A program made the position numbers and the translations under genes. A stretch of 43,457 nt of DNA from Paenibacillus sp. N3.4. Its GTDB lineage: Bacteria; Bacillota; Bacilli; Paenibacillales; NBRC-103111. The DNA lies in NCBI RefSeq assembly GCF_008017805.1, contig NZ_VRTT01000064.1:1-43457 (forward strand), written 5' to 3'. Shown piece after piece: positions 7,847-16,038 of this stretch (position 1 is its first letter; each line of letters starts with the position of its first letter). The notes beneath the pieces are model-generated. The model was not told the origin of the DNA, did not search any database, and was given only the letters and a program-made list of their open reading frames with translations.

Positions 7847-8210
7847 TCATCTAAACGATGGTTTCGTCAGTGAGCAGTTGGGCAGGGCCAAAATTTCCAC
7901 ATTATAGGTCGCCAGCTTATGTAGGAAATAGCATGTTTCAGGTAAGTGATGTTCAAGGAATCGCAACGTAAGCCGACTGAGCAATTCGGTATGTTGATAT
8001 TCACGAATGACGCAGGATACGCAAATACTCCGCATTTTCTAGGAGAGTACCGTTAAAATAAACAGGTGTCAGCGAGAGGATGACTTTGTTTTGAATGCGT
8101 AAGTACTGCATGTACCCTTCAAACTGGCAGTAGGCAAGCACAACAGGGTAAATGTCCCTTGATAGCTGAATCATGGTATCGGATGAAAGAGGCAGTTCTG
8201 GATTGGTCAT
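7847..8210 (-). pseudogene. Doubtful small gene with an apparent frame break
   Basis: Two overlapping minus-strand frames fit end to end. The upstream one (8210-8001) reads MTNPELPLSSDTMIQLSRD onwards to EYLRILRHS, and the downstream one (8035-7847) continues REYQHTELLSRL to LTKPSFR. Removing one base near 8003-8012 would join them into a protein of about 115 residues. I do not recognise it. No convincing ribosome site precedes the ATG at 8210, so this could also be chance open frames in the 560-base gap between the HD and DUF445 genes. Apart from this and the terminator at 7805 I see nothing else in that gap. Confidence 0.3.
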
Positions 8211-8350
8211 TAAGATGCGATTGCGCAGTCATATGGGGCAACATGAAAGTGTATTCAACAAATAAAGGATCAAGAACGGTTTTCGTCGCATTTTGTGATA
8301 AAATAGAACGAAGGATTCATCCACTACGACTAGAAAGAGATGTTACCACT

Positions 8351-9598
8351 ATGAAAAGAGAAGCAAAGTATATAGCGACAGTATCTTTAGGTGTTATGGG
8401 CGTTGGTTTTGCAGCTACCCTTCCCTTTTCTTCAAGCTTATGGGGGGGCTTTTTGCAAGGTGGCTTTGAAGCAGGCGTCGTTGGCGGTCTTGCGGACTGG
8501 TTTGCGGTCAGCGCGCTATTTCGACATCCGTTAGGTATTCCGATTCCACATACGGCTTTATTGCCGAAAAATCGCGAAAAAATTACGAAAGCCCTTGTAT
8601 CTACCGTTGAAAATGAACTATTGTCGAAAGAGACCATTCGCGCAAGATTGCAGCAAATTCGTTTCTTGGACCGCGGATTGGAATTGGCTGAGTCGCATTT
8701 GGACAATGAAGCGCTTCACAAGGGAATCACAATGCTGGCGAAGCAAGCTTTGCAAGCGATTGACTTGGAGAAATTAACACCGCTGTTAGCGGAGGAAATT
8801 CGCAAAGCACTGCAGGATGTGGATACAAGCCGACTTGTTCGTACGATTGTCGATAGCATTATAGAGGGCGGTTATGACAGCAAGACCTTTGATTTCGTTA
8901 TTGATAAAGTCGAAGCATGGGCGATTAAATCGGAAACGCGGGATCAACTGGGCGGCATGGCGGTCAAAGCGTTTGAGGGATTGCAGTCCAATGGCTTCAT
9001 GGCTTTCGCAGTCAACGCCTTTATGGGGATGGTTAGTGAGGAGAAGCTCGGCAACATTATTCAAAACTTCTTGTTATCCTATATCGAACAGATGAGAACG
9101 AAGAACCATCCACGCAGGGATGCGGTTCTTGGCTTTATTCGCAGTGAGCTTGGCAAGCTGGAGCGCAATCCGCGGCTTTTGGCGGAAATGGAAGGTTTGA
9201 AAGGCAAGCTGCCGGATATGTTCGAGCTTGATGACAAAATCTCGGGCCTCTTGAAGCGATTAAAGGAAAAGGCAGAGGAATTTGTAGATCAGCCGCATTT
9301 TGTTCCTCAGTATGTCGTACCGATGATTCGCAAAATAATCGTTTCTGTGCAAGCAAACGCGGATTTATTACAACGTGGAGAGAGCTGGATTCAACACCAA
9401 ATTGTTGCCTATCTAGAGCAAAACCATAGTAAAATCGGCCAACTTGTGAAAGAAAATTTGGACAAGTTGAACAACGATAAACTGATCGAGCTGATGGAAG
9501 ATAAGATTGGCAAGGACCTACAGTGGATTCGAGTGAACGGTGCCATATGCGGATTCATCATCGGGCTTGGCTTGGCCGGGTTAAAGATGCTTTTCTAA
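8351..9598 (+). CDS. DUF445 family membrane-associated protein (YheB-like)
   Basis: The product is 415 residues long from the ATG at 8351, which begins MKREAKYIATVSLG. The longer frame to 8159 gives an N-terminus unlike the family. A hydrophobic N-terminal segment leads into GGLADWFAVSALFRHPLGIPIPHTALLP, the hallmark of DUF445. A long helical middle follows, and a single C-terminal membrane segment (GAICGFIIGLGLAGLKML) ends the protein. Members of this family are found across Bacillales, are membrane-anchored and have no agreed molecular role. A loose ribosome site AAAGAG lies 10-15 bases upstream. The ABC importer genes begin 62 bases downstream in the same direction. Confidence 0.85.
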   Translation: MKREAKYIATVSLGVMGVGFAATLPFSSSLWGGFLQGGFEAGVVGGLADWFAVSALFRHPLGIPIPHTALLPKNREKITKALVSTVENELLSKETIRARLQQIRFLDRGLELAESHLDNEALHKGITMLAKQALQAIDLEKLTPLLAEEIRKALQDVDTSRLVRTIVDSIIEGGYDSKTFDFVIDKVEAWAIKSETRDQLGGMAVKAFEGLQSNGFMAFAVNAFMGMVSEEKLGNIIQNFLLSYIEQMRTKNHPRRDAVLGFIRSELGKLERNPRLLAEMEGLKGKLPDMFELDDKISGLLKRLKEKAEEFVDQPHFVPQYVVPMIRKIIVSVQANADLLQRGESWIQHQIVAYLEQNHSKIGQLVKENLDKLNNDKLIELMEDKIGKDLQWIRVNGAICGFIIGLGLAGLKMLF

Positions 9599-9660
9599 GA
9601 TCAACTGCGTGCAGGCAGGGAAGGACAACGACGGGACATGCCCGAGTGGAGGTACTCATT

Positions 9661-10491
9661 TTGATTGGAGTCAGCAAGACGTTTGTCCAGCGGATAGGCG
9701 GCAGCTACCAGGCGTTGGACCATATTTCGTTAACGATTGGAAAAGGGGAGTTTGTCTCCCTACTTGGGCCTTCCGGCTGTGGAAAGTCAACCGTTTTGAA
9801 TCTGGTGGCAGGCTTCGATACGCTTAGTGAGGGAACAATCGAGGTCAATGGGAAAAAGGTAACCGGACCTGGAGCAGACCGTGTCGTTGTCTTCCAAGAA
9901 CATGGTTTGTTTCCATGGCTCACGGTGCTGGACAATGTCGCTTTCGGATTGAAGCAGAAAGGCATGGCCAAGAAAGAACGCCATGAGCTGGCCGTGGAGC
10001 ACATTAAATCGGTCCACCTTAGCCGCTTTGCCGACCGTTATCCGCATGAGCTGTCCGGTGGCATGAAGCAGCGGGCGGCTATTGCTCGGGCACTTGCGAT
10101 GGACCCAGAGATTTTGCTCATGGACGAGCCTTTCGCGGCTTTGGATGAGCAGACACGTCTCATTTTGCATAAAGAATTAGAAGAAATCTGGATGCGTACG
10201 CGCAAAACGATCCTCTTTATTACCCATAACATTCGGGAAGCGGTGATCCTGTCGGATCGCGTATTCGTCATGTCAACTCGTCCCGGCACGATTAAGAAGG
10301 AATTTGCGGTGAAAGCCGCAAGACCTCGCGAGAGCGCTGATACCGTGCTTCATCATGTCGAGAATTCGATCATGGATGCATTAGCGGATGAATTGGAGAA
10401 AGTGGTAAGGGAGGAGACTGGCGATGAGTACATCATTAAGAAGAACGATTTTTCTGGTACTGCTTCTGATAGCGTGGGAGGCGGGATTTAG
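9661..10491 (+). CDS. ABC importer ATP-binding protein, SsuB/TauB/nitrate type
   Basis: The 276-residue ATPase starts at the TTG at 9661, with GGAGG (9649-9653) seven bases before it; the long upstream frame extension runs back into the DUF445 gene and is not translated as part of this protein. Walker A is GPSGCGKST at residues 36-44, the signature is LSGGMKQR, and Walker B is ILLMDEPFAALDE, followed by FITHNIREAV. The segment VVFQEHGLFPWLTVLDNVAFG is typical of the nitrate/taurine/sulfonate importer ATPases. The gene overlaps the permease start by 68 bases. Together with the permease and lipoprotein it makes a complete importer. Confidence 0.9.
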   Translation: MIGVSKTFVQRIGGSYQALDHISLTIGKGEFVSLLGPSGCGKSTVLNLVAGFDTLSEGTIEVNGKKVTGPGADRVVVFQEHGLFPWLTVLDNVAFGLKQKGMAKKERHELAVEHIKSVHLSRFADRYPHELSGGMKQRAAIARALAMDPEILLMDEPFAALDEQTRLILHKELEEIWMRTRKTILFITHNIREAVILSDRVFVMSTRPGTIKKEFAVKAARPRESADTVLHHVENSIMDALADELEKVVREETGDEYIIKKNDFSGTASDSVGGGI

Positions 10492-11188
10492 GATATTTGG
10501 TTGGGGATGGAAATTCCCTTCAGTCACCCAGACGCTGCAAGCCTTTTATGACGGATTGGTACATGGGGAATTGCTGCCAGCAACGGGTGCCAGTATGATT
10601 CGATTGTTGATTTCTTTTGCGTTGTCTCTGCTGATTGGCACAACATTAGGATTCTTGTTTGCGCGCTACCGGTTATTGGATGATACGCTTGGCTTTGTGG
10701 TTGTTGCGCTGCAAACGATTCCAAGTATTGCTTGGCTGCCTTTTGCTATTATTTGGTTCGGTCTTAACGAATCTTCAGTCATTTTCATTACTACGCTTGG
10801 AGCTACATGGACGATGGCGTTGGCTAGCCGTACCGGGATTAAGAACATCCCGCCGATTTATTTGCGCGCCGCGCAGACGATGGGAACGGGCAATGGCTTG
10901 AATCTTTTCGTGCAGGTGATGATTCCTGCGGCGTTCCCTCATTTGATCAACGGTGTCCGTACGGCTTGGGCGTTCGCATGGCGTGCGCTTGTTGCCGGTG
11001 AGCTTATCGCCAAAGGAGCGGGCCTAGGACAACTGCTGCAGGACGGTCGTAATCTTGGAGATACGTCACTGATGTTATGTATTGTAATCATCATTGCCGT
11101 GCTGGGAACGGTTTCTGACCACTTCTGCTTTAAGAAACTCGAAGATAAAGTGCTGGAGCGCTATGGCCTCGCAGGCTCGAAGTCGTAG
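10424..11188 (+). CDS. ABC importer permease, SsuC/TauC type
   Basis: The 254-residue inner-membrane protein has about six membrane segments and the binding-protein-dependent transport motif around GTGNGLNLFVQVMIPAAFPHLINGVRTAW, which contacts the ATPase. The late stretch ALVAGELIAKGAGLGQLLQDG is typical of the sulfonate/taurine/nitrate permease group. GGAGGAG lies about nine bases before the ATG. It begins within the ATPase gene and its TAG stop is followed within 15 bases by the lipoprotein start, so the three genes form one operon. Confidence 0.9.
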   Translation: MSTSLRRTIFLVLLLIAWEAGFRIFGWGWKFPSVTQTLQAFYDGLVHGELLPATGASMIRLLISFALSLLIGTTLGFLFARYRLLDDTLGFVVVALQTIPSIAWLPFAIIWFGLNESSVIFITTLGATWTMALASRTGIKNIPPIYLRAAQTMGTGNGLNLFVQVMIPAAFPHLINGVRTAWAFAWRALVAGELIAKGAGLGQLLQDGRNLGDTSLMLCIVIIIAVLGTVSDHFCFKKLEDKVLERYGLAGSKS

Positions 11189-11202
11189 TGGAGGCGCATC
11201 GG

Positions 11203-12228
11203 ATGAGAAAATGGATAGGTTTGCTGACACTGCTGTTACTGTTGTCCTCTTTGTTAAGCGCTTGCGGGGAAGCGCTCACGTCGACAGGTAAGGCTAAGAA
11301 AGTACGTCTTGGCGTATTCAAAAATGTGACGCACGCCGCGGCTTACATCGCTCTGGAAAAAGGCTATTTCGCCAAAGAGTGGGGGAGCGATGTCGAAATC
11401 GAGGTCACAGCCTTTGATAACGGATCCGACTTATCCATCGCGATGTCGACAGGCGATATCGATGTGGGCTTTGTTGGACCTGGACCTGCCACGACGTTCT
11501 TTTTGAAAAGCAACAATTATCGGGTCGTTTCTGGTTCTAATAATGGCGGCGCGGTGCTTGTAGCACGGAATGGTGCAGGAATTAATGGCGTTAAAGATTT
11601 AGCGAATAAAACAATCGCGATTCCGTCCAAAGGAAACACCAACGAAATTTCGCTGCGCATGCTGCTTAAACAAGGTGGTGTGCAGGTAGGGAAGTCAGTG
11701 AACGACGCTCACCTCATTGTACGCTCTCCCTCTGATACGCTTATTTCTTTCCGGCAGCAGGAGATCGATGCTACACTCGTACCCGAACCATGGGGCACAC
11801 AATTGGAAAAGGCCGGACTCGGCAAGGTTATTGTTGACTGGCAGGCTATACCGCCGAACAATGGCGATTATCCTACGGTTATCATGGTGGCGAGCGACGA
11901 GTTTATCGCGCATCATCGAGATATGGTAAAAGGAGCCATCAAAGCGAATATGGATGGCATCGCATTCATCCAAAATAGTCCGGATCAAGCTTATGACCTC
12001 ATCAACAATCAGTTAAAGAAATATAGCGGAAAAGGGATGGACAAAAGCTTGATTAAAGCTTCCCTTAGTCGTTTGAAGCTGACCACAGATGTGAACATCA
12101 AGGTGATGGAGATGATGGCGAAAGTTTCTATTGAGGCCCGATACATTAAGGGCATAAAGGAAGATGAGCTTGATCTTAGCAGCTTCGTTGACTTATCCAT
12201 GCTCAATGAAGTGAAGAATGGAAAGTAA
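11203..12228 (+). CDS. ABC importer substrate-binding lipoprotein (NMT1/SsuA-like)
   Basis: The ATG at 11203 is preferred over the GTG at 11188 because GGAGG (11190-11194) lies eight bases before it. The 341-residue product begins with a lipoprotein signal (MRKWIGLLTLLLLLSSLLSAC), with lipidation Cys21 in the lipobox LSAC. The mature part has the NMT1/periplasmic-binding fold pattern: HAAAYIALEKGYFAKEWG, STGDIDVGFVGPGPATTFF and DATLVPEPWGTQLE. Such proteins bind aliphatic sulfonates, taurine, nitrate or pyrimidine precursors. No sulfonate-oxidising, nitrate or thiamine genes are nearby, so the substrate is left open. Confidence 0.88.
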   Translation: MRKWIGLLTLLLLLSSLLSACGEALTSTGKAKKVRLGVFKNVTHAAAYIALEKGYFAKEWGSDVEIEVTAFDNGSDLSIAMSTGDIDVGFVGPGPATTFFLKSNNYRVVSGSNNGGAVLVARNGAGINGVKDLANKTIAIPSKGNTNEISLRMLLKQGGVQVGKSVNDAHLIVRSPSDTLISFRQQEIDATLVPEPWGTQLEKAGLGKVIVDWQAIPPNNGDYPTVIMVASDEFIAHHRDMVKGAIKANMDGIAFIQNSPDQAYDLINNQLKKYSGKGMDKSLIKASLSRLKLTTDVNIKVMEMMAKVSIEARYIKGIKEDELDLSSFVDLSMLNEVKNGK

Positions 12229-12254
12229 AGAATAGGCTAGTGGTAGATCCATGG

Positions 12255-12313
12255 AAAACGCCCTGATGAATGAAGCGGCTTAGAGGCTTCATCATTCATC
12301 AGGGCGTTTCTTT
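12255..12313. terminator. Strong bidirectional terminator between the importer and bactofilin genes
   Basis: AAACGCCCTGATGAATGA (12256-12273) is the exact reverse complement of TCATTCATCAGGGCGTTT (12292-12309), an 18-bp stem. T-rich sequence follows on the plus strand, and an A run before the stem serves the minus strand. Confidence 0.9.
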
Positions 12314-12338
12314 ACATGGAAACAAAGCTAGTTCTTAC

Positions 12339-12770
12339 TTAATTGCCTCCTGATGCAGCCTGCTGCTCCGTTTTTTGCTGCTTATGCGCTTTAGCGTCAA
12401 TGACTTTGCCGCCGCTGCCTCTTTCAGTCGCGGATGCGAGGCTCATGGCGCTGCTGCCTTGGAAAATGCCACCATCGTGGATAATGAAGGAGCGTACATC
12501 AATATTGCCAACCAATACACCCGAGCTGGTTACGATCAGTTTGCCTTTGGTATGGATATTGCCTTTCACCTTGCCGGCAACGATGACATCACGGGCATGG
12601 ATATTCGATTGCACAACAGCGTTCTCGCCAATGGTAATATCTCCTGCACATTCAATGTCGCCATTGAGTTGGCCTTCGATGCGGAGGCTGGCCTCGGACA
12701 TGATTTTACCTTCACATATCGTGCTTGCACCAATTAATGTGTCTGTTGCCTTGGTGTCGATACGCTTCAT
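12339..12770 (-). CDS. Bactofilin (DUF583), copy 1
   Basis: The 143-residue cytoskeletal polymer protein starts at the ATG at 12770, six bases after GGAGGT; an ATG at 12788 overlaps the stop of the M23 gene and would add six residues that encode this ribosome site. The core repeats of the beta-helix are visible: GKIMSEASLRIEGQLNGDIE, AGDITIGENAVVQSNIHARDV, VAGKVKGNIHTKGKLIVTSSG and VGNIDVRSFIIHDGGIFQG. The tail is low-complexity and polar, ending in AAS and GGN. Bactofilins form membrane-associated filaments and often recruit peptidoglycan enzymes. It lies directly downstream of an M23 peptidase, as does copy 2 at 37976. Confidence 0.92.
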   Translation of the reverse strand: MKRIDTKATDTLIGASTICEGKIMSEASLRIEGQLNGDIECAGDITIGENAVVQSNIHARDVIVAGKVKGNIHTKGKLIVTSSGVLVGNIDVRSFIIHDGGIFQGSSAMSLASATERGSGGKVIDAKAHKQQKTEQQAASGGN

Positions 12771-12787
12771 TTTAGAACCTCCGAGCA

Positions 12788-13809
12788 TTAGCGTTCATCC
12801 TTTCTATCGGTAAGAAGATAAGGGAAGGGGTCAATCTGAATGCCATTCTTGTGAACTTCGTAATGCAGATGGGAGCCCGTACTTCGTCCTGTTGTTCCGA
12901 CAAGGCCGATCTGTTGTCCTTTCGTAACGGAATCTCCACGTTTGACGAGCATCTTGTTCAAATGCATATACTCCGTTTCTATGCCGCGTGAGTGATCGAC
13001 AATAATATGATTTCCGTGATCGTTGTCGAAGCCGGCTTCGATTACCTTACCCGCTGCTGTCACATAGACGGCATCATTCATCTCCCCATCAAGATCAATT
13101 CCCGCGTGCATGGCAGGTTTTAAGGTGAAGGGGTCTTTCCGTATGCCAAATACCGATGTAATTCGGTGTGTGACAGTTGGCCAAAGTGTCGGCGTTATGT
13201 TGCGCAGACGTTCGGCCTCTTGCAGCCTGGCTTCCGATTCACTCAGATTAGAGAGGAGAGCGTTGATGTCTCCGACTAATGAGGAAAGTCCCTGCTTGGT
13301 GCTCGTAACGAGCATGGACACCTCTTGTGAGGTGACGGGCACTTCGGTGCCGCCAACACTCGAGCTGGCCGCATTGGAGGAAGCAGAACTCGAACCGAGG
13401 TTCAAACCGGCTGATTTTTTGCTCGTCCCACCTGGCGCTCCTGTTTGACTCATTAGTTGAATCACATGATCCAATTTTTTAATTTCTTCCAGCTTCGCTT
13501 TGAATTCATCTGCTTGCTGTGACAAGTCAATCAAATTAGTTTGAAGCTGCTCAAGTTCGCTATTTTTAAGTGAAATTTGATCAACCAGTTGGCGTTCTTG
13601 TCCATCAAACGATTGCTGCATGTTGACTTTCGTTTGAAGGAAGTAAGTGTTCATGAAGTTAATCTTGACAAAAAATCCAATCAGCACGAGTAGGATCACG
13701 CTGGGCACAACATATAGGCTGCTGTGTGGAAGCTTGATTCTTACGGTTCGGCGGTTGCGCCCGGAATGATCATTAAGGTGAATTCTTTTTTACCCCATAT
13801 GAATCTCAA
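12788..13809 (-). pseudogene. M23 metallopeptidase with membrane anchor, frameshifted, copy 1
   Basis: The long frame begins only at a GTG at 13708, in the middle of a membrane segment. A second frame from a TTG at 13809 (behind GGAAGAGG) reads FIWGKKEFTLMIIPGATAEP, then hits TAA at 13743. It matches the N-terminus of copy 2 (KWKPKKLTLVIIPDANQSVV) position by position. One added base near 13742-13748 joins the frames into 340 residues; copy 2 has 339. Order: cytoplasmic start, membrane segment, coiled coil, linker rich in Ser and Ala, then an M23 domain with HAGIDLDG and HLHYEVHKNG zinc motifs. It probably hydrolyses peptidoglycan cross-links outside the membrane. The stop overlaps an ATG at the bactofilin gene. 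Confidence 0.85.
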
Positions 13810-13860
13810 CCGATCCTCTTCCTTTCCGTAACAAAGTCCCCCTCCTTGCTTCGATTGTAT

Positions 13861-13926
13861 TCGTCTAAGGGATGAGTCATGCCTATTTTTCGTTTATATT
13901 TTGGAAAAGTGTGACTCATAAGACGA
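13861..13926. promoter_or_regulatory. Interrupted inverted repeat upstream of the M23/bactofilin cassette 1
   Basis: TCGTCT-AAGGG-ATGAGTCA (13861-13879) faces TGACTCAT-A-AGACGA (13912-13926). The 6- and 8-base blocks are exact reverse complements; only the inner gap differs. The TGACTCAT block recurs upstream of cassette 2 (39554-39561). This is a candidate regulator site for the minus-strand gene starting at 13809. Confidence 0.5.
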
Positions 13927-13952
13927 GAGGTTTATTGGAAAAAGTTACATGA

Positions 13953-14147
13953 GTTACTCAGCTAAGGGACATTCTAATAAGACACATTGACCGTGGATTA
14001 AGCCGTAAATTTGGCTATAGGCAATGGACGACTTATATGCAGGAAGCAACGAAAAGAAAGAAAGGCAGGCAGTTACGATATCTAGAAATGGTTCAAATTA
14101 TTGTTGACTGGGGTAGTAAATACAGTGGTCATGAAAGGAAGTTATAA
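13953..14147 (+). other. Orphan open frame without a good start
   Basis: In the 430-base gap between the M23 gene and the lipoprotein there is a plus-strand frame of 64 codons following a TGA at 13950-13952. It includes the strongly basic stretch YMQEATKRKKGRQLRYLEM and then VQIIVDWGSKYSGHERKL before TAA. No ATG with a ribosome site begins it; the only internal ATG codons are late. It could be a remnant of a lost gene or chance. Besides this and the inverted repeat at 13861 I see nothing in the gap. Confidence 0.25.
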
Positions 14148-14241
14148 CTTTTGGGATAGTCATCACGTCTATGTAGATGTTAATTAGTCTAAGAAAGACT
14201 TTTTAGCAGAAGTGATTGAACAGAAGGGTGTGAATGTGCCA

Positions 14242-15435
14242 ATGATAAGAACATCGATGAAAGTGTTAGCACTTTCTCTCTTCGTGCTCACAGGATGTGA
14301 GCAGTCCTCAGGAACAACAAGCGGGGCAGCGACATCGGATCGGGCAGCCACAACACAATCGACAGCCCCGGTTACAACTGCGGCACCAGCGACCGCTAAG
14401 CCTACAACAGAAGGTTCAGGAAAGCTTAACGAGGCTCCTTCCAAAGCAGCAATGAGTCTGATAACAGCAGTGAGACTGGCCGATGCCAAATCGGGCTGGA
14501 TTGGGGGTAAGGGCTGGATCGCGCGAACGGATGATAGTGGGAGCAAGTGGCAGGTTCAATATGAAGGCGCTGGAGAAGTTAAACAGTTGTTTGCATTAAA
14601 TGCTCAAGAGGCTTGGGCTGCGATGGGTGAGGAAGGCAAGCTGCTTCACACAAAGAATGGCGGAAAGAACTGGTCTTCGGTTGGCAAGGTGCCGAATAGC
14701 GCATTTTTTCACTTTGTGACGCAGCAGGAAGCATTCAGCGGGAACGCCCGAACGGTGGATGGTGGCGTGAAATGGTCTTCTTTGCCAGTGCCTGAAGGGA
14801 TCACAGGAGATGCTTATTTTCATGACAAAGACAATGGTTGGGTCGTCAAGCAGGTGAAGGACGTTCTTGAAGTGGAACGTACACAGGATGGAGGTAAAAC
14901 GTGGCATACGGTGTTGTCACGCAAAAGCGCTGCTCCCCTGAACGGGGTTGTGATACGTTCTGCAGGTGCAAACGATGCCTGGATCGAGCTGATTGGTGAC
15001 TCCGGGATGACGCAAACCTCGTACTCGCTCTTCCACACGAAGGATGGCGGTAAGAACTGGCAAACCGTCCTTGCCAATAGTACGGCAGGTGGCGGTCCGG
15101 CGCCGGGATTTCCTTTGGGCGATACGGGAGGCCCCAAAAATACAGGAACGAAGCCCGGACCTCTCTACGTCGTCAGCCCCGATGTAGCTTTCATGGGCGG
15201 TCAGTGCCCAAGCTGCGATAAGCCTAACACCGTTGGGTGGACGAAGGACGGAGGCAAGACATGGGTGAACGGTAAGGAAGCGTTCAGCGGATATGGTCCG
15301 CTTCAGCTAGCTATGGCTGATGCGAACGGAGGCTGGCTTATCACGAATGACAATGAACAGCCAAGTGTGATGTACACCACCGGAAACGGTGGGGTGAACT
15401 GGAAAAAGGCGCATACATTTGATGCACCGAAGTGA
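14242..15435 (+). CDS. Lipoprotein with Asp-box beta-propeller repeats
   Basis: From the ATG at 14242 the product has 397 residues, beginning with a signal peptide and lipobox VLTGC (Cys19). A Thr/Ala/Ser-rich linker of about 50 residues follows. The rest is a propeller of BNR/Asp-box units: TDDSGSKW, TKNGGKNW, TQDGGKTW, TKDGGKNW, TKDGGKTW and TGNGGVNW, spaced along the protein. Similar domains occur in sialidases and in Ycf48-like photosystem assembly factors; no sialidase active-site arginine set could be judged by eye, so a structural or binding role on the outer surface of the membrane is more likely. The upstream GTG at 14212 is an alternative start. A terminator follows. Confidence 0.8.
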   Translation: MIRTSMKVLALSLFVLTGCEQSSGTTSGAATSDRAATTQSTAPVTTAAPATAKPTTEGSGKLNEAPSKAAMSLITAVRLADAKSGWIGGKGWIARTDDSGSKWQVQYEGAGEVKQLFALNAQEAWAAMGEEGKLLHTKNGGKNWSSVGKVPNSAFFHFVTQQEAFSGNARTVDGGVKWSSLPVPEGITGDAYFHDKDNGWVVKQVKDVLEVERTQDGGKTWHTVLSRKSAAPLNGVVIRSAGANDAWIELIGDSGMTQTSYSLFHTKDGGKNWQTVLANSTAGGGPAPGFPLGDTGGPKNTGTKPGPLYVVSPDVAFMGGQCPSCDKPNTVGWTKDGGKTWVNGKEAFSGYGPLQLAMADANGGWLITNDNEQPSVMYTTGNGGVNWKKAHTFDAPK

Positions 15436-15439
15436 AAGG

Positions 15440-15497
15440 CGCGCTTACAGTGTGAGCCTCGCGGAAACGCGAGGTCTTGCCCTGAAGGCGCGTTTTA
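15440..15497 (+). terminator. Rho-independent terminator after the propeller lipoprotein
   Basis: CCTCGCG-GAAA-CGCGAGG (15457-15474) forms a perfect inner stem on a stable tetraloop. The outer arms CGCGCTTACAG and CTGAAGGCGCG pair with one bulge, and TTTTATTCTTTT follows. Confidence 0.8.
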
Positions 15498-15580
15498 TTC
15501 TTTTGGTAATCGGGAGGAGAACTTCATTTTATACATGGTTGAGAATTTGAGTGAGTTTAGTGCTTGCAGTGTTTGGACGG

Positions 15581-15607
15581 TGTTGAGTGTGTTGAGTGTG
15601 TTGAGTG
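15581..15607. repeat. Three exact tandem copies of a 9-base unit
   Basis: TGTTGAGTG occurs at 15581-15589, 15590-15598 and 15599-15607 without change. The preceding bases (GAGTGAGTTTAGTGCTTGCAGTG) contain related degenerate GAGTG words. It lies in the long non-coding gap after the lipoprotein. Confidence 0.85.
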
Positions 15608-15658
15608 CGTGTAGCTGTAAGACCCCGACTTCAGTGCATGGGATTCTATTAGCGGATC

Positions 15659-15911
15659 TGTAAGCTCGAAAACCCTTCTTACATACGGCCGCGATCTTAT
15701 CAGAGGCTCTGTAAGCTCGGAAAACCTTCTTACAAACCACCGTGATCCTATGAGCGGCTCTGTAAGCCCGAAAACCAGCCTTACGGGTTCTGAAAAAGAG
15801 GAAGTTGATAGAAAAGACAGTTGTAAGCTCGGAAAACCTTCTTACAAACCGCCGTGATCTTATGAGCGGCTCTGTAAGCTCGAAAACCAGCCTTACGGGT
15901 TCTGAAAAAGA
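15659..15911. repeat. Array of five hairpin-forming intergenic repeats (51-base period)
   Basis: TGTAAGCTCG, or one-base variants, begins at 15659, 15710, 15761, 15822 and 15873, with spacings of 51, 51, 61 and 51. Each unit folds: TGTAAG pairs with CTTACA, or GTAAG with CTTAC, around about 13 bases. A larger duplication with a period of 112 bases joins 15710-15801 to 15822-15911, with only a few differences over about 90 bases. A 161-codon minus-strand frame (15980-15495) crosses it, reading repeated FRAYRA and VCKK blocks, but it has the look of translated repeats rather than a gene. The array occupies most of the 600-base gap between 15436 and 16038. Confidence 0.85.
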
Positions 15912-16038
15912 GAAGGCAACAAATGGGGAGTTCACAATTGGAAAATAGAGGCATCTATGACCCATACCCATAGCGTACAACGGAAGCAGACATAGGCATT
16001 ACGAACATCATGTTCTAAGGTAATTTCACGTCGCACGG

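Noticed and set aside
12343..12813. 156-codon plus-strand frame across the bactofilin 1 gene (and a similar one at 37998-38453)
   Set aside because: Both are shadows of bactofilin genes on the opposite strand; the regular beta-helix codon pattern keeps the antisense frame open.
15495..15980. 161-codon minus-strand frame with repeated FRAYRA and VCKK blocks
   Set aside because: It is a translation of the hairpin-repeat array; it lacks a good ribosome site and the repeats are better explained as non-coding elements.
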